This document shows positions 44,146 through 55,321 of a DNA stretch of 64,000 bases, piece by piece. Numbering within the stretch: the stretch's first letter is position 1; every line of letters starts with the position of its first letter. The notes under the pieces are model-generated. The model worked only from the letters and a program-made list of their open reading frames with translations. It ran no database searches and was not told the origin of the DNA. The stretch spans positions 62,001 through 126,000 of the forward strand of contig NZ_QKWH01000005.1 of NCBI RefSeq assembly GCF_003244315.1, written 5' to 3'. Source of the DNA: Xylanimonas oleitrophica (GTDB taxonomy: Bacteria > Actinomycetota > Actinomycetes > Actinomycetales > Cellulomonadaceae). The translations under genes and the position numbers were made by a program.

Positions 44146-45093
44146 TCAGCCCTTCTTCTTGCGGTTCTTGCGCTGCGGCTGCACGCGCTGGCCGCGCGGC
44201 TGCTCCGGCTGCTCGTCCGGCGTCTCCTCGGCGACGATCCCCTTGGCAGCAGCCTTGCGGGCACGCTTCTCGTTGAGGACGCGCTCGGCCTCGGAGCCGG
44301 GGGCCGGCATGCGCTTGATCGTGTAGAACTGCTGCCCCATCGACCAGATGTTGGTGACCGTCCAGTAGATGAGCACACCCACCGGGAAGTTCACGCCCGA
44401 GATCGCGAAGATCAGCGGCAGCATGTACAGCATCATCTTCTGCGTGCTGGCCATCGGGCCTTCGAGCGCGGCCTTCGGCATGTTCTTCATCGTGAGCTGA
44501 CGCTGCGTGAAGAACGTGGTCGCGGACATCGCGATGATCAGGCCGATCACCACGAGGCGGGACACGGTCGAGTCCGTGGTGCGGAAGACGTCGGAGAGCT
44601 GGGCGCCGAACAGGGTCGAGGACTCGATGTCGGCGGCGACGTGCTGGTCGATGGGGCCGATGGGCGCGTGCGCGCCCGTCGAGATCCGCTCGAGGTTGTT
44701 GAGCACCCGGAACAGCGCGAAGAAGATCGGCGACTGCAGCAGGATCGGCAGGCAGGAGGCGAACGGGTTCGTCCCGTGCTTGCGGTAGAGCTCCATCGTC
44801 TCGCGGGTCATCGCCTCGCGGGACGCCGGGTCGGTCTTGCCCTTGTACTTCTTCTGGATCGCCTGCATCTCGGGCTGCATGAGCTGCATGCCTCGGGACG
44901 CCTTGATCTGCTTGAAGAACAGCGGGATCAGGACGATACGGATGACGATCACCAGGGCGACGATCGACAGCACCCAGGCGATCCCCGGGCCGTCGGGCAG
45001 GCCGAGCGTGGTGAAGAGGGCGTGCGAGCCGGTCATGACCCATGCCACGGCCCACTCGATCGGATACAGAAGTGCGAAGATCCCGCCGTCCAT
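44146..45093 (-). CDS. yidC: Membrane protein insertase YidC
   Basis: 315 aa. Inserts proteins into the cytoplasmic membrane, alone or with SecYEG. Five membrane helices; family motifs PEMQAIQKKYKGKTDPASRE, NPFASCLPILLQSPIFFALF and the basic C-terminal tail. The short form without a large periplasmic domain is normal for actinobacteria. ATG 45093 (MDGGIFALLYPIEW) follows GAGGAG; the frame extends further upstream but is Arg/Pro-rich there. Confidence 0.95.
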   Translation of the reverse strand: MDGGIFALLYPIEWAVAWVMTGSHALFTTLGLPDGPGIAWVLSIVALVIVIRIVLIPLFFKQIKASRGMQLMQPEMQAIQKKYKGKTDPASREAMTRETMELYRKHGTNPFASCLPILLQSPIFFALFRVLNNLERISTGAHAPIGPIDQHVAADIESSTLFGAQLSDVFRTTDSTVSRLVVIGLIIAMSATTFFTQRQLTMKNMPKAALEGPMASTQKMMLYMLPLIFAISGVNFPVGVLIYWTVTNIWSMGQQFYTIKRMPAPGSEAERVLNEKRARKAAAKGIVAEETPDEQPEQPRGQRVQPQRKNRKKKG

Positions 45094-45151
45094 CAGGTTT
45101 GGCTCCTCGGTAGGGAAGTCTGCAGGGGACCCGGTGGCGCGGGCCGGGAGG

Positions 45152-45490
45152 TCAGTGCTGGTGCGCGTGGTCGCGCACGTCGTCGCCGGCGCCCTGAGCG
45201 GCCGCGGTCGCCCGCGACGCGCCGTCGTCGGCGCCGCGGGTGCGCGGCCTGGCTGGCGGGACGTCGTCCACGCCGCCGAGGCTCCAGGGGTTGCAGCGGA
45301 GGATGCGCCAGAGCGCCAGGCCCGTCCCTCGCAGCGCACCGTGGGTGCGCAGCGCCTGCACGGCGTAGTGGGAGCAGGAGGGGTAGTACTTGCAGGTGGG
45401 GCCCGTCATCGGGGAGACCACGACCTGGTAGACGCGGATGATCCCCACCAGCACGCTGGCGGGGATCTCGCGGATGGTCTCGAGCCTCAT
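45152..45490 (-). CDS. yidD: YidD, membrane protein insertion efficiency factor
   Basis: 112 aa. Small membrane-associated protein with the signature [18 protein letters not shown] and [18 protein letters not shown] overlaps the rnpA stop (ATGA). The polar C-terminal 35 residues are an extension. Confidence 0.95.
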   Translation of the reverse strand: MRLETIREIPASVLVGIIRVYQVVVSPMTGPTCKYYPSCSHYAVQALRTHGALRGTGLALWRILRCNPWSLGGVDDVPPARPRTRGADDGASRATAAAQGAGDDVRDHAHQH

Positions 45491-45882
45491 ACCGGGCTCG
45501 CGGTGCGCGGGGAGGTGCTGTCGCCAGCCGCGCGGCGCGCGGCCTTGCCGAGCGCACCGGAGACGTCGCGGCCGAGCTCCGCGTAGGTGGCGGACGCCGC
45601 GGGCGGCAGCGCACGCACGACGACGCGGGTGCGGGGCGGCAGGGATCCTGCGGCGTCGAGCACGTGCGAGCGCACCAGCGCCCGCAGGCGACGCTTCACC
45701 AGGTTCCGCTGCACGGCATTCCCCACGGCCTTGGATACGACAAGACCGACCTGCGGTGGCGCATCCCCCTCGTCGTCGACGAGAAGGTGGACCACCACGG
45801 TCGATCGTCCTGCACGCGCGCCGCGGCGCACCGTCCGTTCGAACTCGACGGGACGACGCAGACGGTGCGCCGCTGGCAGCAC
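45487..45882 (-). CDS. rnpA: Ribonuclease P protein component
   Basis: 131 aa. Protein subunit that helps the RNA subunit trim tRNA 5' ends. Family motif [19 protein letters not shown], preceded by [11 protein letters not shown] start at 45882. Located 20 nt after rpmH. Confidence 0.94.
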   Translation of the reverse strand: MLPAAHRLRRPVEFERTVRRGARAGRSTVVVHLLVDDEGDAPPQVGLVVSKAVGNAVQRNLVKRRLRALVRSHVLDAAGSLPPRTRVVVRALPPAASATYAELGRDVSGALGKAARRAAGDSTSPRTASPV

Positions 45883-45902
45883 GTGTCAGTCAGGTGGCTG
45901 CG

Positions 45903-46040
45903 TCAGGCCGACAGCTCGACGCGACCCTTGCGGCGGCGGGCCGCCAGGATGGCGCGGCCGGCGCGGGTGCGCATGCGCAGCCGGAAGCCGTGGGTCTTCG
46001 CACGACGGCGGTTGTTCGGCTGGAAGGTCCGCTTGCTCAC
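45903..46040 (-). CDS. rpmH: 50S ribosomal protein L34
   Basis: 45 aa, GTG start at 46040. [19 protein letters not shown] is diagnostic, ending RKGRVELSA. First gene of the rpmH-rnpA-yidD-yidC-jag run and divergent from dnaA. Confidence 0.96.
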   Translation of the reverse strand: MSKRTFQPNNRRRAKTHGFRLRMRTRAGRAILAARRRKGRVELSA

Positions 46041-46525
46041 GAGGTGCTCCAAGAAACGTCGGGTCGGGGGGCACGCCGCCCGACGCGGGTCGACTGTGCA
46101 GGTCCTGGTGACCGGCTTCCTGAGCTTGGCGCCCGAGCGGAGGACCGGCCGTGCGCTCCGAGGTTTCCGGCGCCCGGTCGAGGGCGCGCGAAAGTACCTG
46201 GAACGGCTGTATGACGTTACGCGATGGGAGGCCGTGAGGTCAAACCCGGTCGAGTCTGCCTACGATGGCACGCACCGGACGCGCCACGTCGCAGCCGCCG
46301 CGGCGTGTCCGCGGGGCCCCCGCCGCAGAAGAGGATGCACGTCACTCTCCTGATCGGCAGATTCCACAGGTTGTGGAGAACTTTGTGGACGAAGATGTCG
46401 GGTAGCTGCCCGGCGTGACACACTCCCAGTCTCACCTGCCGTGCGCACCCGAGCCCCGGGCCGGCCACCGGACCACGGCGCAGGACGACCAGACGAGCAC
46501 ACAGCGAGACGAAGGAGCGCCGGCG
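46041..46525. promoter_or_regulatory. rpmH-dnaA divergent promoter region with DnaA boxes
   Basis: 485 bp without a gene. Two DnaA-box-like 9-mers, TGTGGAGAA (46372-46380) and TGTGGACGA (46384-46392), 12 bp apart, lie just before dnaA, consistent with dnaA autoregulation. Promoters for rpmH (minus) and dnaA (plus) must be here; none is clear enough to place. Confidence 0.65.
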
Positions 46526-47941
46526 GTGGCGGACGAGGACATCAACAAGGTCTGGGCCCAGACCCTCGAGGTGCTGGAGCAACGGCCCGACATGACGGCC
46601 CGCCAGCTCGCCTTCATCCGTCTCGCCAAGCCGATGGCGGTGGTGGACGGCAACGCCTTCATCGCCGTCCCCCACGAGCAGACCCGCACGTACCTGGAGA
46701 CGAGCGTGCGCGAGCAGCTCATCTCGGCGATGTCCTCGGTGCTCGGCAGGGACGTCCGGTTCGGTATCACCGTGGACCCGGAGCTCAGCGCGGAGAGCCT
46801 CACCGGCCCGTCGCAGGACTACATCGAGCCGGAGGAGGACGAGGACGACGTCGTCGCGGAGATCCCCGCGCCCGTCCTCCCTCGCCAGCCCCGCCCGTCG
46901 GCCGAGCCCACCCGGCTCAACCCGAAGTACATCTTCGAGACCTTCGTCATCGGTTCGTCCAACCGGTTCGCGCACGCCGCCGCGGTCGCCGTGGCCGAGG
47001 CGCCCGCCAAGGCCTACAACCCGCTGTTCATCTACGGCGACTCGGGCCTGGGCAAGACGCACCTGCTGCACGCCATCGGGCACTACGCCCACAACCTGTA
47101 CCCGCACGTGCGTGTGCGCTACGTGAACTCCGAGGAGTTCACCAACGACTTCATCAACAGCATCGGCGAGGGCAAGGCGGGCGCGTTCCAGCGCCGCTAC
47201 CGCGACGTCGACGTGCTCCTCATCGACGACATCCAGTTCCTCCAGGGCAAGGAACAGACGATGGAGGAGTTCTTCCACACCTTCAACGCGCTCCACAACG
47301 CGAACAAGCAGGTGGTGATCACCTCCGACGTCCCGCCCAAGCAGCTCAACGGGTTCGAGGACCGGCTACGGTCGCGCTTCGAGTGGGGACTGATCACCGA
47401 CGTCCAGCCGCCGGACCTGGAGACGCGCATCGCGATCCTCCGCAAGAAGGCGGCCAGCGAGCGGCTCGACGCCCCGAACGAGGTGCTCAGCTACATCGGG
47501 TCACGCATCTCGACGAACATCCGTGAGCTCGAGGGCGCCCTGATCCGCGTGACGGCGTTCGCGAACCTCAACCGGCAGCAGGTAGACCTGCCGCTGGCGG
47601 AGATCGTGCTGCGCGACCTCATCACGGACGACGACACGACCGAGGTGACACCGGCCATGGTGATCGCCCAGACGGCGGCGTACTTCGGCCTCACGATCGA
47701 GGACCTGTGCGGCACCTCTCGCTCGAGGGTGCTGGTGACCGCGCGGCAGATCGCGATGTACCTGTGCCGCGAGCTGACGGACCTGTCGTTGCCGAAGATC
47801 GGGCAGCAGTTCGGTGGTCGTGACCACACCACGGTGATGCACGCCAACAAGAAGATCGCCGGTCAGATGGCCGAGCGCCGGTCGACCTACAACCAGGTCA
47901 CGGAGCTGACGAGCCGTATCCGGCAGCAGCACCGCGGCTGA
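46526..47941 (+). CDS. dnaA: Chromosomal replication initiator DnaA
   Basis: 471 aa. Domain I starts [15 protein letters not shown]; domain II is short and acidic. Domain III is the AAA+ core with Walker [33 protein letters not shown] and [17 protein letters not shown]. Domain IV carries the DnaA-box-binding signature [19 protein letters not shown] 46526 has GAAGGAG 8 nt upstream; the frame is open upstream to 46415 without an RBS. Confidence 0.97.
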   Translation: MADEDINKVWAQTLEVLEQRPDMTARQLAFIRLAKPMAVVDGNAFIAVPHEQTRTYLETSVREQLISAMSSVLGRDVRFGITVDPELSAESLTGPSQDYIEPEEDEDDVVAEIPAPVLPRQPRPSAEPTRLNPKYIFETFVIGSSNRFAHAAAVAVAEAPAKAYNPLFIYGDSGLGKTHLLHAIGHYAHNLYPHVRVRYVNSEEFTNDFINSIGEGKAGAFQRRYRDVDVLLIDDIQFLQGKEQTMEEFFHTFNALHNANKQVVITSDVPPKQLNGFEDRLRSRFEWGLITDVQPPDLETRIAILRKKAASERLDAPNEVLSYIGSRISTNIRELEGALIRVTAFANLNRQQVDLPLAEIVLRDLITDDDTTEVTPAMVIAQTAAYFGLTIEDLCGTSRSRVLVTARQIAMYLCRELTDLSLPKIGQQFGGRDHTTVMHANKKIAGQMAERRSTYNQVTELTSRIRQQHRG

Positions 47942-47955
47942 TCGTGCGACCCGTG

Positions 47956-47988
47956 AAGCCCCCGCCGGAGACCTTCCGACGGGGGCTT
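47956..47988 (+). terminator. dnaA terminator
   Basis: AAGCCCCCG (47956-47964) pairs with CGGGGGCTT (47980-47988), extended by CGGA/TCCG, and is followed by TTGCCC; 14 nt after the dnaA stop. Confidence 0.8.
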
Positions 47989-48570
47989 TGCCCTCCCTGG
48001 AGCGCCCTGTGGGGACGCCCGGCGCGGTGCGGACATCTGTGCACAAGTGCCGATCCACACCCTTGTACACAACGAGGAGCCTGCCGAACCACGTCAGTGC
48101 GCCGATCCCTCGACGCTGTCCCCACAGGTGTGGACAGCAGATGTGGAAATCTCAGAGCCCCGCGACGCGGTCGCCGTACACACATGTGGACAACCCTGTG
48201 GACAGGTGTGGACACACCTGCCCATCTCTGTGGACTGCAGGTGTACAGACGGTGGACGGCTGTGGGCACGACGAGCCCCGTCCACAGAGGTCCCCAGCTC
48301 ACCCACAACCTCACCCCCAGCGCATCCACATGCGGAATTGGGCTCTGACCTGCACGAACACCCGATTTCCCCATGTTCCACAGCACCGAAGAAGATGACG
48401 ACTGATCTCGAAGAAGGGAATTCACACACCTTCATCAGGCCGACCGGCCGCTGCGGTGCGCACCCCGAGCCCAGACGCTCTCCCGCTCGCTCCGTCCGCC
48501 CTGACCACGCTCAGATGTGAGCCGAGATGTGGACAGCCGAGTCGACGTGCCGCCTCACGCTCGACTCGCG
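47989..48570. other. Replication origin oriC (dnaA-dnaN intergenic)
   Basis: About 580 bp dense in DnaA boxes. Matches to TGTGGACAA: 48185 (perfect), 48129, 48197, 48207, 48229, 48142, 48528 and TGTGCACAA at 48038; opposite strand TTGTACACA at 48063 and several TCCACA motifs at about 48280-48380. Several are 10-13 bp apart. The stretch 48360-48430 is the most A/T-rich and may be the unwinding element. Position between dnaA and dnaN is the standard actinobacterial origin. Confidence 0.93.
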
Positions 48571-48576
48571 TAGGGT
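48571..48576 (+). promoter_or_regulatory. dnaN -10 element
   Basis: TAGGGT 49 bp before the dnaN start, giving a short leader that contains the RBS GAGGGAG. Confidence 0.5.
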
Positions 48577-48625
48577 TCGGTCTGTCCGCCGTCGTCCGAC
48601 GTGCCTTGAGACCTGAGGGAGTGGG

Positions 48626-49759
48626 ATGAAGTTCCGGGTTGAGCGTGACGTCCTGGCCGATGCCGTGACCTGGACCGCACGCACCCTCCCCACGCGCCCG
48701 CCAGCTCCCGTCCTCGCCGGCGTCCGGATCGAGGCGGACCCGTCAGGAGTCATCGGCCTCTCGAGCTTCGACTACGAGGTCTCCGCACGCTCGGAGATCC
48801 CGGCAGAGGTCGCCGAGCCCGGCACGGTCCTCGTCTCGGGCCGCCTCCTCGCGGAGATCGCCCGTGCGCTCCCCCACAAGCCTGTGGACGTCACGCTGGA
48901 GGGCACCAAGGTCGTGGTGACCTGCGGTGCCTCGCGGTTCACGCTGCTGACGATGCCCGTCGAGGACTACCCGACGCTGCCGCAGATGCCCGAGCTGTCG
49001 GGCACCGTCTCGGGCGACGCCCTGACCCACGCCGTCGCGCAGGTGTCCGTGGCTGCCAGCCGCGACGAGACGCTCCCGCTGCTGACCGGTGTCCGCATGG
49101 AGATCGAGGGGGAGCGCATCACGCTCCTGTCGACCGACCGCTACCGCCTCGCGCTGCGCGAGCTGACCTGGACGCCCACGACGCCGGACTTCTCCGCGGT
49201 CGCGCTGGTCAAGGCCCGCACCCTCACGGACGTCGCCAAGTCGCTCGGCAGCGGCGGCGGCCTGGTCAACATCGGCCTGTCCACGGGCAACGGCCTGGAC
49301 CTCATCGGCTTCGAGGCGGGGGGTCGCCACACGACGTCCCAGCTCGTCGACGGGGACTACCCCGCCGTGCGTCGCCTGTTCCCCGACGCGACGCCGATCC
49401 ACGCCGTCGTGCCGACGCAGGCGCTGATCGACGCAGCCCGCCGCGTCGCGCTGGTCGCGGAGCGCAACACGCCCATCCGGCTCGCCTTCACCGACGGCCA
49501 GGTGGTGCTCGACGCCGGCCAGGGCGACGACGCGCAGGCGTCCGAGGCGCTCGAGGCCGTGCTCGTGGGCGAGGACATCACCGTGGCGTTCAACCCGCAG
49601 TTCCTGCTCGACGGGCTCACGGCCCTGGGGACGGACTTCACGCGCCTGTCGTTCACGCACCCGAACAAGCCCGTCGAGTTCACCGGCCAGGAGTCGCTGG
49701 ACGGCGAGGACTCCTCGGAGTACCGCTACCTGTTGGTCCCCATCCGCTTCGCCGGCTGA
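48626..49759 (+). CDS. dnaN: DNA polymerase III beta subunit (sliding clamp)
   Basis: 377 aa. Three similar domains; start MKFRVERDVLADAVTWTART, and RDETLPLLTGVRMEIEGERITLLSTDRYRLA in the second domain, end YRYLLVPIRFAG-like. Encircles DNA as the polymerase clamp. RBS GAGGGAG 4 nt before ATG. Confidence 0.97.
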   Translation: MKFRVERDVLADAVTWTARTLPTRPPAPVLAGVRIEADPSGVIGLSSFDYEVSARSEIPAEVAEPGTVLVSGRLLAEIARALPHKPVDVTLEGTKVVVTCGASRFTLLTMPVEDYPTLPQMPELSGTVSGDALTHAVAQVSVAASRDETLPLLTGVRMEIEGERITLLSTDRYRLALRELTWTPTTPDFSAVALVKARTLTDVAKSLGSGGGLVNIGLSTGNGLDLIGFEAGGRHTTSQLVDGDYPAVRRLFPDATPIHAVVPTQALIDAARRVALVAERNTPIRLAFTDGQVVLDAGQGDDAQASEALEAVLVGEDITVAFNPQFLLDGLTALGTDFTRLSFTHPNKPVEFTGQESLDGEDSSEYRYLLVPIRFAG

Positions 49760-49797
49760 GCCCGGCGTCTCCCGCGGGCACCACGAGCCCGCACCGC

Positions 49798-49824
49798 CCC
49801 CGACCGGGGCGGGAACCGGTCGGG
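49798..49824 (+). terminator. Hairpin between dnaN and gnd
   Basis: CCCGACCGG and CCGGTCGGG (9 bp), 9-nt spacer; modest terminator candidate. Confidence 0.5.
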
Positions 49825-49870
49825 TCGTCGCCCGGCCGTCACCACAGCACGTCGCACGCAAGGAGTCAGC

Positions 49871-50764
<894 letters not shown>

Positions 50765-50862
50765 CCCGTCCGGTCCGCCGTGCCCGCCGGTCGCCTCACC
50801 ACCGGGTGAGCTGACCGACGGGCACGGTGCCGACACCGGCGGAGGCGAGCGCGAGAGGGCCC

Positions 50863-52104
50863 ATGTACGTCTCCCACCTGTCGCTCCTGGACTTCCGCTC
50901 CTACGCGTCCGTGGACGTGGAGCTGGAGCCGGGCCCCAACGCGTTCGTCGGTCGCAACGGCCAGGGGAAGACGAACCTGGTGGAGGCGATCGGCTACGTG
51001 GCGACGCTGGGGTCGCACCGGGTGGCGTCCGACGGCCCGCTGGTCCGTGCCGGTGCGGAGCGCGCGATCGTGCGCACGCGGATCGTCCGGGGTGACCGCG
51101 CCTCGACCGTGGAGCTGGAGATCACCCCGGGGCGCGCGAACCGTGCGCGGGTCAACCGGGGGCAGCCTGGCCGGCCACGGGACGTGCTGGGCATCCTGCG
51201 GACGGTGCTGTTCGCCCCGGAGGACCTGGCCCTGGTCAAGGGTGACCCGGACGGCCGCCGGCGCCTCCTCGACCAGCTCGTGGTCCAGCTCCTGCCGCGT
51301 GCGGCAGGACTGCTCGGGGACTACGAGCGGGTGGTCAAGCAGCGGTCGGCGCTGCTCAAGTCGTTGCGAGGGCTGCGGGCCTCGGGCCGTACCCCTGACC
51401 TGTCCACGCTCGAGGTGTGGGACGCCAAGGCTGCGCAGCTGGGAGCCGAGGTGCTGGCGATGCGGCTGCAGCTCGTGCAGGCGCTGCGACCGCACGTCGC
51501 GGCGGCGTACGAGCAGGTGAGCGACGCCGACGGTGCCGCGGAGCTGGGCTACCGCTCGAGCCTCGAGGCGTTCTCGGCCGACGGCGCGGCGTCGGACGCA
51601 GCAGGCGGCCTCCTGCCCGACGACGTCGCCGTCGCTCCGCCGTCGGCGGCCGTGCTGGAGCAGGCCCTGGTGGTGGCGATGGCGGCCGCCCGGCCCCAGG
51701 AGGTCGAACGTGGGGTGAGCCTGGTGGGGCCGCACCGCGACGACCTGGTGCTGACGCTCGGTGGCCTGCCGGCGAAGGGGTACGCGAGCCACGGCGAGTC
51801 GTGGTCGTTCGCGCTGGCTCTGCGGCTGGCGTCGTTCCGGCTGCTGGGCGGCGGTGGCGTGGGCACCGGGGAGGGGACGCCGGAGACGTTCTGGGACCCG
51901 GACCTGGGGACGGACGCGGACCCGGTGCTGGTGCTGGACGACGTGTTCGCGGAGCTGGACGTGCGGCGGCGCGAGCGGCTGGCGGAGCTCGTGGCGCCGG
52001 CGCGACAGGTGCTGGTGACGGCGGCGGTGCCGGACGACGTGCCCGCCGGGCTGATGGCGGCGCGGTTCGACGTGACGACGGGTGAGGTCGCGCGTGCGGT
52101 CTGA
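50863..52104 (+). CDS. recF: DNA replication/repair protein RecF
   Basis: 413 aa. SMC-like ATPase that loads RecA at gaps. Walker [16 protein letters not shown] (about 29-43), signature [15 protein letters not shown] and Walker [24 protein letters not shown] 50863 ([14 protein letters not shown]) is the standard RecF start with GAGAGG just upstream; the frame is open 12 codons further. Overlaps the DUF721 gene. Confidence 0.96.
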   Translation: MYVSHLSLLDFRSYASVDVELEPGPNAFVGRNGQGKTNLVEAIGYVATLGSHRVASDGPLVRAGAERAIVRTRIVRGDRASTVELEITPGRANRARVNRGQPGRPRDVLGILRTVLFAPEDLALVKGDPDGRRRLLDQLVVQLLPRAAGLLGDYERVVKQRSALLKSLRGLRASGRTPDLSTLEVWDAKAAQLGAEVLAMRLQLVQALRPHVAAAYEQVSDADGAAELGYRSSLEAFSADGAASDAAGGLLPDDVAVAPPSAAVLEQALVVAMAAARPQEVERGVSLVGPHRDDLVLTLGGLPAKGYASHGESWSFALALRLASFRLLGGGGVGTGEGTPETFWDPDLGTDADPVLVLDDVFAELDVRRRERLAELVAPARQVLVTAAVPDDVPAGLMAARFDVTTGEVARAV

Positions 52105-52813
52105 GGACGCCTCGGTGCGGCCGGGCTCGCAGGCAGGTCCCGTCGGTGGTGCGCGCCCGACGTCGGACCTCGCCCCCGGGGACCCCGCACCCGCGCAGTC
52201 CGCGGACCCGGACGCCGCGCCCCGCGCGAACGCGTCCACCGGCGCGGTCGCCCCTGCGCCCGGCACGCCCACCGCGGGTCAGGCGGCAGGTCAGGCGGCG
52301 GACGAGGTGCCCCCGATGGCGCCGGCCGACGTCGCCCGTGCTGCGCTCAACCGCGCTCGGGCGGCGGCTCGTGCGAAGGGGCTGCGGCCAGGTTCTCCGG
52401 CGCGTCGGTCGCCGTTGGCGGAGCCGCGGACGGGCTCGGGCTCCGGCCCGGGGGCACGGGACCCTCAGCTGGTGTCGGACGTGATCGGCCGGCTGCTGCG
52501 GGACAAGGGCTGGAACGAGGACGTGTCCGTCGGCGGGGTGATCGGCCGATGGCGGGAGGTGGTGGGCGAGCAGGTCGCCGACCACTGCGTCCCGGAGACG
52601 TTCGAGGACAAGGTGCTGGTGGTGCGCGCGAGCTCGACGGCGTGGGCGACCCAGGTGCGTCTGCTGGTGCCGACGCTGCTGCGCCGCCTGGCCGAGGAGG
52701 TCGGCGAGGGCGTCGTGGAGGAGGTCAAGGTGCTCGGTCCGCAGGGTCCGGGGTTCGGGCGCGGGCCGCGATCGGTGCGTGGCGGACGGGGTCCGCGGGA
52801 CACCTGGGGCTGA
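52094..52813 (+). CDS. DciA-like DUF721 protein
   Basis: 239 aa. The C-terminal domain (about 120-215: [54 protein letters not shown]) is DUF721, the DciA family that helps load DnaB in bacteria lacking DnaC. The first 110 residues are Ala/Pro-rich. GTG 52094 is chosen because GGTGAGG lies 6 nt upstream; GTG 52082 is possible. It overlaps recF by 11 nt. Confidence 0.88.
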   Translation: MRSEDASVRPGSQAGPVGGARPTSDLAPGDPAPAQSADPDAAPRANASTGAVAPAPGTPTAGQAAGQAADEVPPMAPADVARAALNRARAAARAKGLRPGSPARRSPLAEPRTGSGSGPGARDPQLVSDVIGRLLRDKGWNEDVSVGGVIGRWREVVGEQVADHCVPETFEDKVLVVRASSTAWATQVRLLVPTLLRRLAEEVGEGVVEEVKVLGPQGPGFGRGPRSVRGGRGPRDTWG

Positions 52814-53160
52814 CTCGTGGGCAAGCGCCGTCCACACTGCTGTGGACGACTGTCCATACATGTGGAGAACCTTGTGGACAACCGGTGTCTCCTCGTCATC
52901 CGACCCCCTTTCAATCCCAGGTTGTGGGGCCCGAGAAGGTAGACTGGGCAGGTCATCCACGGGCCTCGGCAGGCCCTGTCGGCGCAGCGATCCCGAGGCC
53001 TTCCCAGACCCGATCCGTGCCCGGCGGGAGCAGGTCGTCGCACGGGGTGGCAGCACCGACCCGCGGTCCGCCGGCTCACGTCGCCGGACTCTCGCCGCGG
53101 CCTGGGCACAGGGCCTGGGACCCGTTCGGTGCGTGTGGACGACGAGGAGCGAACCGGCCT
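52814..53160. promoter_or_regulatory. gyrB upstream region with DnaA-box-like sites
   Basis: 347 bp without a gene. TGTGGACGA (52841), TGTGGAGAA (52861) and a perfect TGTGGACAA (52873-52881) lie 20 and 12 bp apart in one orientation. The gyrB promoter is presumably downstream of them but no element is convincing. GAGGAG at 53143-53148 is the nearest RBS to the gyrB GTG. Confidence 0.65.
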
Positions 53161-55221
53161 GTGGCGAATTCGAACGACGGCGGATACGACGCCGGGAACA
53201 TCACCGTCCTGGAAGGTCTGGAGGCCGTCCGCAAGCGCCCGGGCATGTACATCGGCTCGACCGGTGAGCGCGGTCTCCACCACCTCGTGTACGAGGTTGT
53301 GGACAACTCGGTGGACGAGGCTCTCGCCGGGTACGCCGACACCATCGAGGTGACGCTGCTGGAGGACGGCGGCGTGCGGGTGACGGACAACGGCCGTGGC
53401 ATCCCCGTGGCGATGCACCCGACGGAGGGCAAGCCGACCCTCGAGGTCGTCATGACGATCCTGCACGCGGGCGGCAAGTTCGGCGGTGGCGGCTACGCCG
53501 TCTCCGGCGGTCTGCACGGCGTGGGCATCTCCGTGGTCAACGCGCTGTCGACGCGCGTGGTCAGCGAGGTGGCGCGCGACGGCCACCGCTGGCGCCAGGA
53601 GTTCGCCGACGGCGGCAAGCCGGTCACCGGGCTGGAGCAGCTCGAGGCCACAGAGGAGACCGGCACCACCCAGACGTTCTGGGCCGACCCGGAGATCTTC
53701 GAGACCACCGAGTACGACTTCGAGACGCTGCGCGCCCGGTTCCAGCAGATGGCGTTCCTCAACAAGGGCCTGGCCATCACGCTCACCGACGAGCGTTCGG
53801 GCAAGGCCGACACCGAGGACGAGGTGGTGGGCGCCGAGGGTCGTGCCGTCGACGCCGACGGCGTGACCACGGCGGACGGGACGGCGTCGGACGGCGTCGC
53901 CGCGGCCAAGCCGGGCGCGCGCACGGTCACCTACCGGTACGACGGCGGCCTGACGGACTACGTCAAGCACCTCAACGCGGGCAAGAAGGTCGAGCTGGTC
54001 CACCCCGAGGTGGTCGACTTCGAGGCCGAGGACACCGAGCGCAAGATCAGCGTCGAGGTGGCGATGCAGTGGACGAGCGCGTACAGCGAGTCCGTCCACA
54101 CCTACGCCAACACGATCTCCACCACGGAGGGCGGCACGCACGAGGAAGGCTTCCGTGCGGCGCTGACCAGCCTGGTCAACTCCTACGCGCGCGAGAAGGC
54201 GATCCTCAAGGAGAAGGAGGACAACCTCACGGGTGACGACATCCGCGAGGGCCTGACCGCCGTCATCTCCGTCAAGCTCGGCGAGCCGCAGTTCGAGGGC
54301 CAGACGAAGACGAAGCTCGGCAACACCGAGGCCAAGACGTTCGTGCAGAAGGTGGTGCGCGAGCAGCTCACCGACTGGTTCGACTCCCACCCCAACGAGG
54401 CCCGGGACATCATCCGCAAGGCGATCTCCGCCTCGCACGCCCGCATCGCTGCCCGCAAGGCGCGCGAGGCGACCCGCCGCAAGGGCCTGCTGTCGAGCGG
54501 CGGCATGCCCGGCAAGCTCAAGGACTGCCAGTCCAACCGGGCGGAAGAGTGCGAGATCTACATCGTCGAGGGTGACTCGGCGGGCGGTTCGGCGGTGCGC
54601 GGGCGCAACCCGCACAACCAGGCGATCCTGCCGATCCGCGGCAAGATCCTGAACGTCGAGCGGGCGCGCCTGGACAAGGCGCTCTCCAACGCCGAGGTCC
54701 AGGCGCTCATCACGGCGTTCGGCACGGGCATCGGCGAGGACTTCGACATCTCGAAGCTCCGCTACCACAAGATCATCCTGATGGCAGACGCCGACGTGGA
54801 CGGCCAGCACATCGCGACGCTGCTCCTCACGCTGCTGTTCCGCTACATGCGACCGCTGATCGAGCACGGCCACGTGTATCTGGCGATGCCGCCGCTGTAC
54901 CGCCTCAAGTGGTCGAACGCGCCGCACGAGTACGTGTACTCGGACAAGGAGCGCGACGCGTTCCTGCGTGAGGGCCTGGCGGCCGGCAAGCGGATCCCCA
55001 AGGACAACGGGATCCAGCGCTACAAGGGTCTGGGCGAGATGGACTACTCCGAGCTGTGGGACACCACCATGGACCCGGACCACCGCACGCTGCGTCAGGT
55101 CACCATGGACGACGCCGCAGCGGCCGACGAGATCTTCTCGATGCTCATGGGCGAGGACGTCGAGTCCCGCCGCAGCTTCATCCAGCGCAACGCCAAGGAC
55201 GTCCGCTTCCTCGACATCTAG
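53161..55221 (+). CDS. gyrB: DNA gyrase subunit B
   Basis: 686 aa. ATPase subunit: [68 protein letters not shown] and [20 protein letters not shown]. An insert of about 30 acidic/Ala residues ([15 protein letters not shown] region) breaks the transducer domain. GTG 53161 is the only in-frame start near the conserved N terminus; its RBS is 12 nt away, a little far. Confidence 0.97.
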   Translation: MANSNDGGYDAGNITVLEGLEAVRKRPGMYIGSTGERGLHHLVYEVVDNSVDEALAGYADTIEVTLLEDGGVRVTDNGRGIPVAMHPTEGKPTLEVVMTILHAGGKFGGGGYAVSGGLHGVGISVVNALSTRVVSEVARDGHRWRQEFADGGKPVTGLEQLEATEETGTTQTFWADPEIFETTEYDFETLRARFQQMAFLNKGLAITLTDERSGKADTEDEVVGAEGRAVDADGVTTADGTASDGVAAAKPGARTVTYRYDGGLTDYVKHLNAGKKVELVHPEVVDFEAEDTERKISVEVAMQWTSAYSESVHTYANTISTTEGGTHEEGFRAALTSLVNSYAREKAILKEKEDNLTGDDIREGLTAVISVKLGEPQFEGQTKTKLGNTEAKTFVQKVVREQLTDWFDSHPNEARDIIRKAISASHARIAARKAREATRRKGLLSSGGMPGKLKDCQSNRAEECEIYIVEGDSAGGSAVRGRNPHNQAILPIRGKILNVERARLDKALSNAEVQALITAFGTGIGEDFDISKLRYHKIILMADADVDGQHIATLLLTLLFRYMRPLIEHGHVYLAMPPLYRLKWSNAPHEYVYSDKERDAFLREGLAAGKRIPKDNGIQRYKGLGEMDYSELWDTTMDPDHRTLRQVTMDDAAAADEIFSMLMGEDVESRRSFIQRNAKDVRFLDI

Positions 55222-55226
55222 CGGCC

Positions 55227-55258
55227 GACGGCGGTGCACCCGCGGGTGCACCGCCGTC
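55227..55258 (+). terminator. Hairpin between gyrB and gyrA
   Basis: GACGGCGGTGCACCC (55227-55241) pairs perfectly with GGGTGCACCGCCGTC (55244-55258), 6 nt after the gyrB stop. gyrA therefore probably also has its own promoter. Confidence 0.75.
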
Positions 55259-55321
55259 GCGCGGCTCGGTCAGGCTCAGCGGTAGGGACGCGCCCGTGGC
55301 GGCGTGGGAAGGAAAAGATCG

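Noticed and set aside
52465-55251. 928-codon open frame on the minus strand
   Set aside because: Antisense shadow of the DUF721 gene and gyrB.
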